Part shown: piece by piece, positions 1 through 9,607 of the stretch
How the letters are laid out: every line of letters begins with the position of its first letter
Position numbering within the stretch: the stretch's first letter is position 1
Origin: Cerioporus squamosus
Lineage: Eukaryota; Basidiomycota; Agaricomycetes; Polyporales; Polyporaceae
DNA: 64,000 nucleotides
Direction of reading: 5' to 3'
Assembly: GCA_022592435.1 (NCBI GenBank)
Contig: JABYQS010000065.1
Coordinates: 62,001-126,000 of the forward strand
Position numbers and translations under genes: made by a program
The notes under the pieces: generated by a model
Seen by the model: the letters and a program-made list of their open reading frames with translations, nothing else
Database searches by the model: none
Told to the model about the DNA's origin: nothing

Positions 1-2
1 TA

Positions 3-1047
3 GCAAACTTCAAGGAGGCAAGGCGCGAGCTCCGGAACCTGGTCGGCGACCCAGTCAAGCGCGGCTGGGCGTACCTGCGAGCGAACGCTGGCAAGCTCGC
101 TTGCGATGCGGATAGACCTGGGGTCTCGATCATGGAAAACTTCGGGCAGCTGCTTATCTTGGAGGCCACGGGCGACAGGTACGTGTGATGATATAACCTC
201 GGGGAGCCTCTCATTGATCCGGAGTTTCAGGAGTTTGGTATCGCTGACAGAACCAACCCGCTATTGGAACTACTTCCAAGGTCAGTCGGAGCTGCCGTTA
301 TGATGTTTCGAGCTTGCCTGAGCGTCCTCTAGGCAAGGGAATCCTCACTCACGAGAACTTCCCGGACGACCTCGATACCACCGCGCTCGGACTCGTGACC
401 ATGAAGCCCCCGAAAGAGCACGTCCATTCCCTGATGGACGAGATGCTCACGTACCTCAACGAAGACGGGCTGCCTTACGTGAGTCGCATTCCGTCTGTCT
501 ACCTCACCCTCGACTCACCGCCCACGTAGACCTACTTTGACCGCGAAATGCCCCGCTTGGACCCGTGGTCGCCGTGAATGTCTTGCATCTGTTCTATACC
601 TACGGCCGGGGCCACGAGCTTCCCGGCGCGCTCGCCTTCGTGCACTCCCTGCTCAAGAACCGGGCATACATCGACGGCACGCGGTACTACTTCCGCGAAT
701 GCGTTCTCTATTTCATCGGGCGGCTCCTCGAGACGTCTGATGACGCGCACCTCCACGAGCTGCTCGAGGATCTCCTCCGTGACTGCGTCAAGGAGCTCAT
801 CGGGGCCCCGGGAGACGCCATCGCTCTCGCGTTCCGCATCGTGACGTGCGCGAGCCTAGGTATCAAGAACGAGATTGACATGCGCAACTTGCTCCCGCTC
901 CAGCAGGAGGACGGCGGGTGGGAGATTGGGTGGATCTACAAGTATGGGATCTCGGGGATGAAAATCGGGAGTCGCGGATATACGACGGCCATGGCAATCA
1001 AAGCCATCGAGGACCTGGACAAGCTGAGAGCGAAGAGCGACTCCTAG
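3..1047 (+). CDS. Terpene cyclase, class II DxDTT type (3' part, frame broken)
   Basis: This is the 3' end of a gene that starts outside the window. Four exons can be joined through introns near 179-230, 281-332 and 479-529. The third exon carries FPDDLDTTAL, that is DLDTT. This DxDTT motif is known from fungal HAD-like drimane-type sesquiterpene cyclases (AstC-like), where it replaces the DxDD of class II diterpene cyclases. The last exon has a QW-like motif (QQEDGGWEIGW) and ends GSRGYTTAMAIKAIEDL, consistent with an alpha-barrel terpenoid cyclase fold. Any N-terminal HAD phosphatase domain would lie upstream of the window. Between TYFDREMPRLDP (ending about 564) and VVAVNVLHLFYTYGRG (from 565) the reading frame shifts by one base inside a CCC run. 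The gene is therefore either broken or mis-sequenced. The family call is moderately sure; the product is not predictable. Confidence 0.65.
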
Positions 1048-1291
1048 ATCGTGCTTTAGATATGCCCCAAAATAGGGACGCTGAGTTCTGTCACGCTCGC
1101 GATCGGCTAGGACGATCGTACTACTAGATTATGTAGGCGACTATATTATGAGGTATCGTTACAATCGTGAGTGTTTGCTTCGTGAGTAGTATCCTACCCA
1201 CACCGTCCGTATCGGAAGCATCGTGTAAGTCTATAGTCCCCCACAGAAAGTACCAAAGAGTCCGCAACCACAGCGCAGAGCCTGCCGAGGT

Positions 1292-3683
1292 CTACAGAAC
1301 CTGAGTACCACTCTGCACCTTCTCGCCCTCCGCCTGCTTCTCTTCCTCTTCACGCGCAGCCCGCAGGCGCTCCCCTTCGAGCTTGTCCGTGTCCCGGATG
1401 CTCGACAGGAAGAGCGTCGCGAAGACGGACAGCCCCGCCCACGGCACAAGCGAAATGAAGCTCCACCGCGAGCCTTGCTGGAATGCGTTCTTGACGGCGT
1501 TCTGCACTTCGGGCGGCAGCGAATTGATGCCATGCAGGGACGAGATGCCGGATGCGAGCCCGTTGGCGAGCACGCCCGCGTCAGCAGTGGAGAGGCTGCC
1601 GGAGGTGACCATATCGGAGATGATGGAGTTGACCTTCGCGTTGAGGACCGCGCCGCACTGGGCGAGACCGACGGTACCGCCCAGAGCACGGCTCTGTATG
1701 AAGCGGATGGACGGGTCAGAGAATGCCCTGGCATCATGCTCAGTCAGACAAGAGACGTACGAAGAGACCAAGGGCAGAGACGACTGCAACGCGACTCTCT
1801 GGTTGTGAGAAACGGCAGTGGATTGCGAGAGGACCAATGGACATGCCGACGCCGACGCCTGCCATCACAAGGAAGCTAGGAAGCACCGTCAGTCTCGGCG
1901 ATAGCCTTGCAGAAACCGCAGGCTTACCCATCGACGTAACCCTTGCTGTTAATGTCCATGCCGCGTGATATCATCCCCAATGCTACAGTGATGATGATAC
2001 TACCCAGCACAATGGGAGGTTTGGGCTGTACGAGCAGCGTCAGAACCGGGGATCAGGATCTGCAAAATTATGTCAACGTACCTGACGCAAGTGCCTGAGC
2101 AACACGATAGATATCATCGAGCCTGCACCCTGTGTTCTCATGTCAGCCGCTTGGTTTTGCTTCGCCCATAGATATACCACTCACCAGGCCGGGAGCGAAG
2201 TACAACAACTGTGTGCCAGCAGCCGTGCCCGTCAAGCCACCCACGATAGTGAAGAAGATCGCGACGAAGTAGAACATGACGATCATGACCATGCCCGACA
2301 CAAACATCCCGTACTGTGCGATGCACAAGTCCAGCGACGTGAACAGTTGCAACGGAATCATCGGGTCCGTACGCATGAGCGGATTCCGGCTCGTCTTCGC
2401 GGACCCCTGCTTTCGCTCGAGGACGTACTCCCACGCGACCCAGACGATGTATAAGACGCCCGAGACGACGAAGCACGCGATGACACGCGCGGAGGACCAC
2501 TCGGCGCTCGAGCCCCAGTTGAGGGCGAGGAGAAGCGTGATGCCTGCGCCCATGAAGAGGAAGGCGCCGACCCAGTCGATGCGAAGAAGCTTCTGCGCGA
2601 AGGTTTCGTGATCGGGTTCTTTGACGGATGTGGCCGGGAGGGACGAATGGGCGGGTTGTGGGCCCTTTGTACGCCCGCGAAGGATGAGGAAGGAGAGGAC
2701 CATAGCGATTGCGCAGCTTGGCAAGCTGTATCGAGCATAACAAGGTTAGGTAGAGCAAAGGAAAGAGGTGAGAGTACGTACTTGATGGCGAAGATCCAGC
2801 GGAAGGAGACGGTGGTTAGTGCACCTCCAATCACCGGTCCGACACAGTATCCGATCGTGAAGAGCAAGAATAACATGGTCTGCTGCCAGTTGTTGTCGTC
2901 GAGAGATCGGGAGTCGGACATAATTATCCGAACCACCTCCATACATGTGCGGGATGAGTCGACCATTCCAAGGATCAAGCGGAGGATGCGTACCGCCATC
3001 ATACCCGCTGAGCCAATACCCGCGATACCACGCCCGACAAGCATCGTCGGCATGTTTTGGCTACCGGTGCTGATCGCGCTGCCAATCAAGAAGAACGCGA
3101 GGGAAAGCTGGAGCGCCCAGTGTCGGCCCCATACATCGGCAAGCGATGCGAAGAGCGGCAGGAATACAGTGGATGTCAGGAGGTAGACGGTACCGATGTA
3201 GCTATGAAGGGTTGAGTCCCTGCGAGCCGCGAATAAACTGATAAGAAGCCCACCTCTGCAGGTCTAATCGGTTGAATATTGACTAGGGGTGAGACGTCAG
3301 TATGGGATAGGCAAGTAGAACTGCAGAAGACGCACGGCTATATGCACTTGAGCAGTCGCAACCACTGGATATAAGAGGTGAGTAAGTGAACGGAGAACCA
3401 TACATGGTGAGGGCGTACCAGTGTAATCAAGGGTCTCAAAGAATACAGGAAGCACCAACGCGGCCATGAGCATAATCTTCCACTTCAATGATGACGAGAA
3501 TGCTGAACGAGGCGCTGCCGGGGCTGTAGGTGTGGGCTCGTAGGGGATGGTCTGGGACTCAGCATCGCGGTTCGATGAAGGCGTCCGGGGAGTGTAGGGA
3601 GCAGCAGACGCATTTGCCTCGGCCTCGCGAGCGGCCTTAGCTGCTCTCCGCTTATCTCTGATGTACCTATATGCCAGGATCAT
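1292..3683 (-). CDS. MFS multidrug-type transporter (14-TM DHA2-like)
   Basis: This is a membrane exporter of the major facilitator superfamily, spread over several exons on the minus strand. The start is taken at the ATG at 3683 (MILAYRYIRDK), because the longer reading upstream lacks an ATG. The N-terminus is a cytosolic, Ala/Pro/Ser-rich tail, followed by TM1 ending in FFETLDYT, then VVATAQVHIA across an intron. The loop motif A is seen as ASLADVWGRHWAL, and motif C-like glycines as VGRGIAGIGSAGMM. Later exons give QKLLRIDWVGAFLFMGAG and a run of further TM segments. The C-terminus ends with a charged EEEEKQAEGEK tail. The ETLDYT..VVATAQ pattern is typical of fungal drug/H+ antiporters of the 14-TM group. 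The gene lies tail-to-tail beside the terpene cyclase, so a role in terpenoid export is possible but only inferred. Confidence 0.85.
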
Positions 3684-3758
3684 AGCGTGTGAGAGAAGGG
3701 GTTGGGATCGTGCCAAAGAGGAAGGGAAAACTCGAGGTCCCGATCCGTAGACCGCACC

Positions 3759-3766
3759 TATATATA
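3759..3766 (-). promoter_or_regulatory. TATA box of the MFS gene
   Basis: TATATATA lies 76 bp upstream of the chosen ATG at 3683 on the minus strand. That distance fits a short leader and supports the 3683 start over any longer reading. Confidence 0.5.
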
Positions 3767-4688
3767 CGAGCGGCGGTAATGCAAGGAGGCTAGGAACAGG
3801 CTCGGTTGGTGGTACATATCCGAGCCCCTAGACTGCGCGTGCGTCTGTCGGGGACGTTGTCAGATCCTTCCCCTCGAGGGAACATAACGGATGGCATCAA
3901 AATCAAATCGGTACCTTTGTGCACTTGTAGCTCACTGAGTCACGGCCTCAGGGTCACCCCCCAAGTAAATACCCTCTGCCATGGACACGACGGGCCACCA
4001 TACCGATCACACTCACGCTTGCACCTTGGATCGAGCAGCATGTACCCTACCGGGCATTCATGGCATGAGTACGACTGAAAGATGGATGGAAGTGGACTGT
4101 CGCAGCCAGAAGCGCAGATCTGGTGACAAGAACCAGTGGGACCTCGGGTGCTTTGGTGGCAGTGGACTTTGCACGGATGTGTCTTCCGTGGCTGTGCTTC
4201 CTCCGTGTCGCTCGGCTTCGGGTGCGGTTCATGCGGCGTCTAACCCTCAGGCCTCAGCCGCAGGCCATGACCCAGGTCCGTCCTGGCTGGGCCTTCCGAA
4301 AACACAGCACTCGTCCAGCGAAGAAGAACACAGACAGTCGTGCATGACCTGCGAAGCACCTCAAGTTCCAGCTACGGACGAGCGGCCCGGCTCTGTCCGC
4401 CACCGCAGTCAAACTCCGAAGTCGGAGACAACATATCCGTGTCCAGTCCCAACTCCATACACGCACTACTCATGCGTGTATGAAACATGCGTCCACCGCA
4501 GGAAATGAATAGAACACGATTTGCGCCGCTAAAGTCAGCGATCCAGGGCCGCACGTCGGTAGTAGCTCGCCGCGCGGGACCGTGGAGGTAAGACACCCCC
4601 ATGCGCATCAAATGCGCATCTATGTATTCACCCAATGTTACCTCGCGGAGCTGAACTCCCACGGCCGTCGCGGTACGGCGGCATCCTA
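3767..4688. other. Intergenic, no supported gene
   Basis: The open frames here are short, overlap on both strands and show no recognisable domain. The right-hand part (about 4500-4688) may be decayed upstream sequence of the adjacent retrotransposon relic, but its frames are broken and I cannot show this. Confidence 0.4.
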
Positions 4689-5165
4689 ACCACTTCTAAG
4701 CCCATCAAGCTATCTCTCGTATGTCGCCCGCAGCCTTATCTCAAGGTCTCCCATCCGAAGCATCGGGAGGCATTGATACGGCTTCTCTTCTCCAACAACC
4801 GTCTCGGAGTGGAGGAAGGCCGCCACCGATCCCCGAAGGTACCACGGCACCGTCGTATCTGCCGTTTCTGCCGTAAGCGCGATGCAGTGGAGGATGAAAT
4901 CCATACTCTGCTGGAATGTGACGCGCGCCCCGTAGTCGATTGTCGCGAAGTGAACCTCCTGACGGCCCTGGAGACCCAACAGGAACCGCTCCCGGGTGCA
5001 CATGAAATGTATCATCGTATGCAGTCATGGGACTTCCTCGATTACATCCTACGTACAGAGCGTCTCCTACCTACGCTAGCGCGCTTCGTCTACGAGCTCT
5101 TCGAACTCCTCGACACGGTACCTCCTCTATTACCCGGTAGCGATGCTGACCTCGACGCCCTGTAA
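4689..5165 (+). mobile_element. LINE-like (non-LTR) reverse-transcriptase tail, 5'-truncated
   Basis: The open frame encodes the C-terminal tail common to agaricomycete non-LTR retrotransposon polymerases. It has a helical stretch (HPKHREALIRLLFSNNRLGVE), then RICRFCRKRDAVEDEIHTLLEC, a zinc-binding C-x2-C...H-x4-C motif. A hydrophobic helix-rich end closes with DADLDAL and a stop. No reverse-transcriptase palm (YADD box) or endonuclease domain is present upstream, so the copy is 5'-truncated, as expected for abortive LINE insertion. It is flanked on the right by a pyrimidine tract rather than a clear poly(A). The family assignment rests on remembered resemblance of this tail, not on a search. 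Confidence 0.6.
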
Positions 5166-5772
5166 ACATCTCCGTGTGTATTCATACATCACCTATGATT
5201 TCTTCTGTTCTTTCGCTCCTTAACGGATACCCGCACGCCTGTACCCGCCTGCGTGGGGTTCTCTGCCTTGACGGCCGACCGTCCGGGTTTCTGGTCGCTT
5301 GTGGCGATTGGGCTCGTTCGTTCGCCTCCTGGCAGCCGGGTCCGTCATCCTGGGCACGGCAAGGGGAGCTCTTCCGGCGACTATAGCCTAAGCGGGATTC
5401 GTGGTCAGCGCGAGCGCTGGCCGTACACGGTTCTCTCTCTCTCTCTCTCTAGTGACCATATCAGCCCCTGACATGGTCAGGAGTGAGGCTCGAACCAAGT
5501 TTACACCCGCTGCCACAGTAGATTGGTAGCATGTTCGCGTCTCCTAAGCCAGAGTCTAGAACGTGGGATTCAGGAATTACTGCCGCGCTGTGCACGGCGA
5601 AAACAATCAGACTAGCCACATCCGCATTCACATATCACATTTTAAAGCTGATAAGAATACGGTGAGCTGGACGGCTCCGATGACGGAAAGGTGAAAGTTG
5701 CTCACATTCGTCAACGAAGCAGCACCACGTCCGTCAGACTACATGCCAGGTAGATTAGTGGACAAGCCGTCC
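5166..5772. other. Retroelement 3' flank and unassigned intergenic DNA
   Basis: This stretch holds the probable 3' UTR of the LINE relic, the CT tract and about 320 bp with no open frame worth calling. A segment at 5475-5575 contains tRNA-like words on both strands but does not fold as a cloverleaf. Confidence 0.4.
5432..5450. repeat. (CT)n microsatellite
   Basis: An uninterrupted CT dinucleotide run of about nine units lies 270 bp downstream of the retroelement stop codon. Confidence 0.9.
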
Positions 5773-6027
5773 TCAATTCGAACGACCCTGTCCTCCGGAC
5801 TGGTATCTGCTGTAATCTGGCTGGTACGAGCCTTGCCCTGTGTTCTCTCTGGTTAGTGATTACCCGGACGACGATCCAGCGAATGACATACCGGAGGAGG
5901 GGGGCGGTCCATAGTGGACATTCCGTTGGTCTCTCTTACGGCGCGGCCTGTAGGCCGGGCCAGTGTCCGACGAGCGCGAGGCCTTCTCCTTCTTCTGATT
6001 CTTCAGGTACTTGAAGAGAAGGAACAT
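5773..6027 (-). CDS. Small basic hypothetical protein (66 aa)
   Basis: Two exons (6027-5892 and 5837-5773) separated by a 54-bp GT..AG intron encode a 66-residue protein. It starts MFLLFKYLKNQKKEKASRSS. The first ten residues are hydrophobic/aromatic, followed by a Lys/Arg-rich segment (RPRRKRDQR). The tail is rich in Gly, Gln, Tyr and Ser and ends at a TGA after QGRSN. The splice phase (1) was chosen because it gives the low-complexity Tyr/Gly/Gln tail; the alternative phase gives a different short tail. I do not recognise a family. It lies on the same strand as BET5, about 560 bp beyond the BET5 stop. It could be a real short gene or a chance spliced frame; transcript data would decide. Confidence 0.4.
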
Positions 6028-6587
6028 TGCGAGATGGGAGGACGATTGGGAGAGAAGAGCGATGGATGTATGGCTGGGAGAGAAGAGCGGAGTACTCGAG
6101 TTGCAGATGCAGACACCATCTAACTTGCACCTCTATATATACGCTGAACGATATGGCGACTCGCGCCGGACATGCTATTCGCGTTCTGAGTGCTGGTACG
6201 ACGAGGACCTGACGACAGGAGACTTCCGGGTCTTCCAGCATATCCGAGCTCTCGCGGATTTGCCAGAGGCGCCGTAAGAGCACGGATATGTTGGATGTCT
6301 CCCGGGTCCCGGATACGTTTATGGCTTCCAAAGCGCGTGGACCTGTGCAATCCTTACTAGTGCCGGGCAAGCAAGATGGCCGTGTAGAGGCACTGTTCGA
6401 GAAGATATCCAGCAAGGCGTTGAATCTACTCACCACTGAAGAATCGACACACAACCGCACACCTTCTCCGATGTTTTCGGGTACGATGATAACTCGTTGA
6501 TCCGTCGTCGTACTACATTGGTTCGCTGAGTCGACGGCATGGATCGATCTTGCACGCGTCTAGCCTGGGTATCCGAAGGGGAGGGTA
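6028..6587. other. Intergenic between BET5 and the 66-aa gene
   Basis: No supported coding sequence. It holds the BET5 3' flank and presumably the promoter of the 66-aa gene. A TATATATA word lies near 6132-6139. Confidence 0.4.
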
Positions 6588-7404
6588 TCATTGGAAGACC
6601 GTCAGGCCCCTAACGAGCCTGTCGGTGCTCATACGAAAGTACTCGTTGTCGATCCCGCGCTCCCTCGAGTCCATCTCGACGAGCGGGTTCCGCACGACGT
6701 ACTCGAGGAACGGGCCCGAGTAGATCTGCCGGAGGACGAAGCGGAGCGAGTCCGCGGCTGGGTCGCTCAGCATGACGAACTTGTAGCCCGACGTTGTCTC
6801 GAAGAGGTGCAGCTTGTACGTCGACGTCTGGTAGTTGACGAACTGCTCGTCCCTGCGGGCGCGGAGGCGTGATACATACAGGAACACATATGAGGAGACG
6901 GGGGTTTAGGGTAGGAGGTAGGATGTATGATCTGGATATGGAGTAGGAGAAGAGGAAGTACGCACTTTCCGGAGAGCTTCTTGATCATGTTCCGCAACGA
7001 GATCACCACACCGTACACCAGCTTCGCCTCCTCGTCAAACGATAGCGACGACGTCGGTGGAGGCGGAATGGGCGCGATCGGGCTTTGCGTCTGGGTCGGC
7101 AGCGGGGTGTGCGGGACGTCGTCGTTGACTGCGACGACAATCCCGGAGGACGGCGCGGAGAATGTGTTGCGGTTGCCGTACATCGTATCGGGGTTGGCTT
7201 GTGGATACACGGGAGCGTAGACCGCGGGCAACATGCCGCCCTCAACAGCCGTCTTTGGACGGACTGTGCGGTGCCAGTCCTGGTAGTACACACAGGTACA
7301 GTGCCTGTGAACTCGGACCTGCGTTAGTAGGTGCCCGCGCGGATATCTCGAACACACGCTCGGACATCATACCTGTCGTATATGTACAAGCTGTAGATGG
7401 TCAT
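6588..7404 (-). CDS. BET5: TRAPP complex subunit BET5 (TRAPPC1)
   Basis: Small longin-fold subunit of the TRAPP tethering complex, which activates Ypt1/Rab1 for ER-Golgi traffic. There are three exons: 7404-7373 (MTIYSLYIYDR), 7304-6966 and 6852-6588. Splicing joins MTIYSLYIYDR to HCTCVYYQDWHR, the classic TRAPPC1/BET5 beginning. The C-terminal part reads TSTYKLHLFETTSGYKFVML, then RQIYSGPFLEYVVRNPLV and SDRLVRGL-type residues, all characteristic of the family. The encoded protein is about 211 aa, against about 145 for human TRAPPC1. The excess is a Pro/Thr/Ser-rich loop of some 60-65 residues inserted after VEGGMLP, before the conserved helix (EAKLVYGVVISLRNMIKKLSGK). Such loops also occur in yeast Bet5 relatives. 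The start is fixed by conservation. Confidence 0.9.
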
Positions 7405-7899
7405 GGCCGCTTGAAGACAGAGACCGGAGCAGCTCGGGGATGTATGGTTACGATAGAAGTCCTGAAGGCGGAGGGCAAGGTAGGTATCCCGCGATGACGC
7501 GCCCGCGAAAGCTCCGAGAAAGTCGGTAGAGGGCGCTTGCTATACATGCACGCTCGCCAGTACTAGTCCTCCTCAGAGTTGTAGGGCCGTCCGTCCCCCC
7601 TCCAATAAGCCCGTGAACCGTCTGTCTAAGGGAGATTACCTCACAGTGGCACACGCCTCACGCAGGTATCCGCTCCAAATCATTTATTCCACTAGGAAGA
7701 CATCTTGCACAGAGCACTAAAGATGATCGCTACACTGGTAGAAAAGAAAGACAACGTCCGCTTACCGAGCAAACACGGTTTGGGGCACAGAAAAACAAGT
7801 ACAACGAACAGCGACGATCAGCATGACAGCGCTAGCAGAGCACTCTAACGTCGAGAAACGGGAGCATGAAGTAACCGAGAAGTCCGTGCGGAGGGAACT
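7405..7899. other. BET5 promoter and 3' UTR of the next minus-strand gene
   Basis: No supported gene. On the minus strand an AATAAA polyadenylation-like signal lies at 7683-7688, about 215 bp past the stop of the membrane-protein gene. The remainder is the likely BET5 promoter. Confidence 0.4.
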
Positions 7900-9111
7900 T
7901 TACACCTTGATGTCCTCAAACCGCTCTTTCTCGTGAGGAATGTAGGTGTCCAAGGTGGGCCCGCTGTATTCGGGAATCTTCTCCTCGCGGTCGTTGTAGA
8001 GCGGGACGCCGGGCATGTTGTTCGCAGGGGCATGGTGAGGCTGGCCTTGAGCATGCCCGGGGCCCATGTAAGGCGTGTAGTAGTTCCCAACGTTCGGATC
8101 AATGGGCTGGTTAACGAGGTACTATGCGAGCATGTGATCAGCACAGGAAAGACGTCCACAAATTTGTCGTACTCACCGGCGGGAGCGTCGCACCCATCTG
8201 GAAGGGCGTTACCATGGGCGGACGGGGGTACGAGATCATGACGTGCTATAATCATGCTATCAGACAGTGCCGCGAGAGGGAAACCTGACGAAATGAGACA
8301 TACGAGGGCCTTGCTACCAATACCCGGCATCTTCATGGACCATTGCGGCACTTGAGCACCGGGACCCTTCACAGCTGCGTCCTCCGCACTGAACTTCGCG
8401 AGCATCTGGTTGACTTGACGCTTGCCCTGAACACCACGCGGGTAAGACGTGGGATCTCAGAAGAGACGCGGCGAGGAGAAATACTCACATGCGCTTTCCA
8501 GAGGAAGAACGGCAACCATCCGAGGAGCACAAGGCCGAGGAACGAACCGACACTTGCCGCACGCGCCTGCCAGAACCGCTCATCCTGAAGAAGACCCTGC
8601 CGTTGCCCTCTTCAACGCGGTCGAGCTTCTGCGGAAGGGCGTGGAGGACGACGTAGTAGATAACGATGGGGACAGCGAGAGACGCGCTGTGCGAGTGGCC
8701 ACCTCGTTGAGCACGGGGTCATAGGAAATGAACACACAGATAGAAGGACTCACAGAAGCATGAAGATAGCGAAGATGATCTCGAAACGAGGCTTCAGGTA
8801 GCGCGAGCCTTTCGTGAGGACAGCCCGCTGCCTCGCCACCCAAATGTCCTTGTTGTACTTCGATCGAGAACAGCCGTCAGCTCCCGGAATTGAACTCTAA
8901 ACGATCGCGCAGGCTACTCACGTATTGCTGGAGTTCGTACGGGACGTCGTCGTTCGGAGCCATGTTCTTCGGGAGACGCTACATTGTGGAGGTGAATAAC
9001 GCCACCTACGGCGTACACTCGGAGTCAAGATGAGCGTACCAGGGCGATCGTCTGAGTCGGGTTGACCTCGACACGGACTGTGTACACCGGCGGCGCTGCC
9101 ATCCTGTTCAT
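7900..9111 (-). CDS. Hypothetical two-to-three-TM membrane protein
   Basis: I do not recognise the family. Exons can be chained from MNRMAAPPVYTVRVEVNP (start 9111; a second Met lies at 9102) through RLPKNMAPNDDVPYELQQY and DIWVARQRAVLTKGSRY. A long hydrophobic stretch (FEIIFAIFMLLASLAVPIVIYY) follows, then SVGSFLGLVLLGWLPFFLW, then a basic/cytosolic segment. The C-terminal tail is rich in Pro, Gly, Asn and Tyr and ends HEKERFEDIKV. Between the two hydrophobic segments (about 8595-8612) the frame shifts by one: LPQKLDRVEEG is in one frame and RQGLLQDERFWQARAAS in another. Either a GGG run has lost a base or a 56-nt intron with a weak GTCGTC donor is used. The Pro/Tyr-rich tail resembles those of fungal membrane adaptor proteins, but no function is assigned. 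Confidence 0.6.
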
Positions 9112-9607
9112 GCTGATTGTGGTTGCGCTTGTAAACTTGATAAGCTGCAAAGAAAGAGTTCTCCGGGAACGGCTCTGGCTGAGATGCAGAGGCGGGAAGC
9201 GGGGAACGTGCGTCGAGCAACAGCAAGCGGACTGCTAGAGTACAGTGTACAAAGTAAGGGCAGTGAAGTACAAGACGTCGAGCCTGTCGACGGAAAGTGG
9301 AATGCGGGAGATGGAGGCGGAAGGAAAGGGACGAAGGAGGCGTGCACGCGCGCGCTCTGGGTATATCGGCGAGGCTCTGCACAGCAGAAGTGATTGCAAT
9401 TGGCTGCTGCGCGACCCCGCTGCTATCTCGCCTCCATGGTGACCGTGCCAATAGCTGCCCTCTCACGCAATGCACTCCAATACCCTCGTTTGTTATTTTT
9501 GTCGGCGGTCTTCGCGCAAGGATGAAGTACAGGCCACAGATAGGCAAACATCGGCTGCGGAAGCGTACAAACACTGGACACAAGCCGGCAGGCGGCTCTT
9601 GGGCGGC
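9112..9607. other. Intergenic (promoter of the membrane-protein gene)
   Basis: No supported coding sequence. The frames are mutually overlapping shadows. It separates the RMT2 stop at 9608 from the upstream ATG of the membrane-protein gene. Confidence 0.4.

Noticed and set aside
3684..3716. Longer N-terminus of the MFS protein
   Set aside because: The upstream codon is TTG, and it would sit only about 43 bp from the TATA box, so ATG 3683 is preferred.
5475..5575. tRNA-like words (B-box-like GGTTCGAGCC on the minus strand; CTCCTAAGCC on the plus strand)
   Set aside because: The stems beside the putative T-loop and anticodon loop do not pair, so no cloverleaf forms in either orientation.
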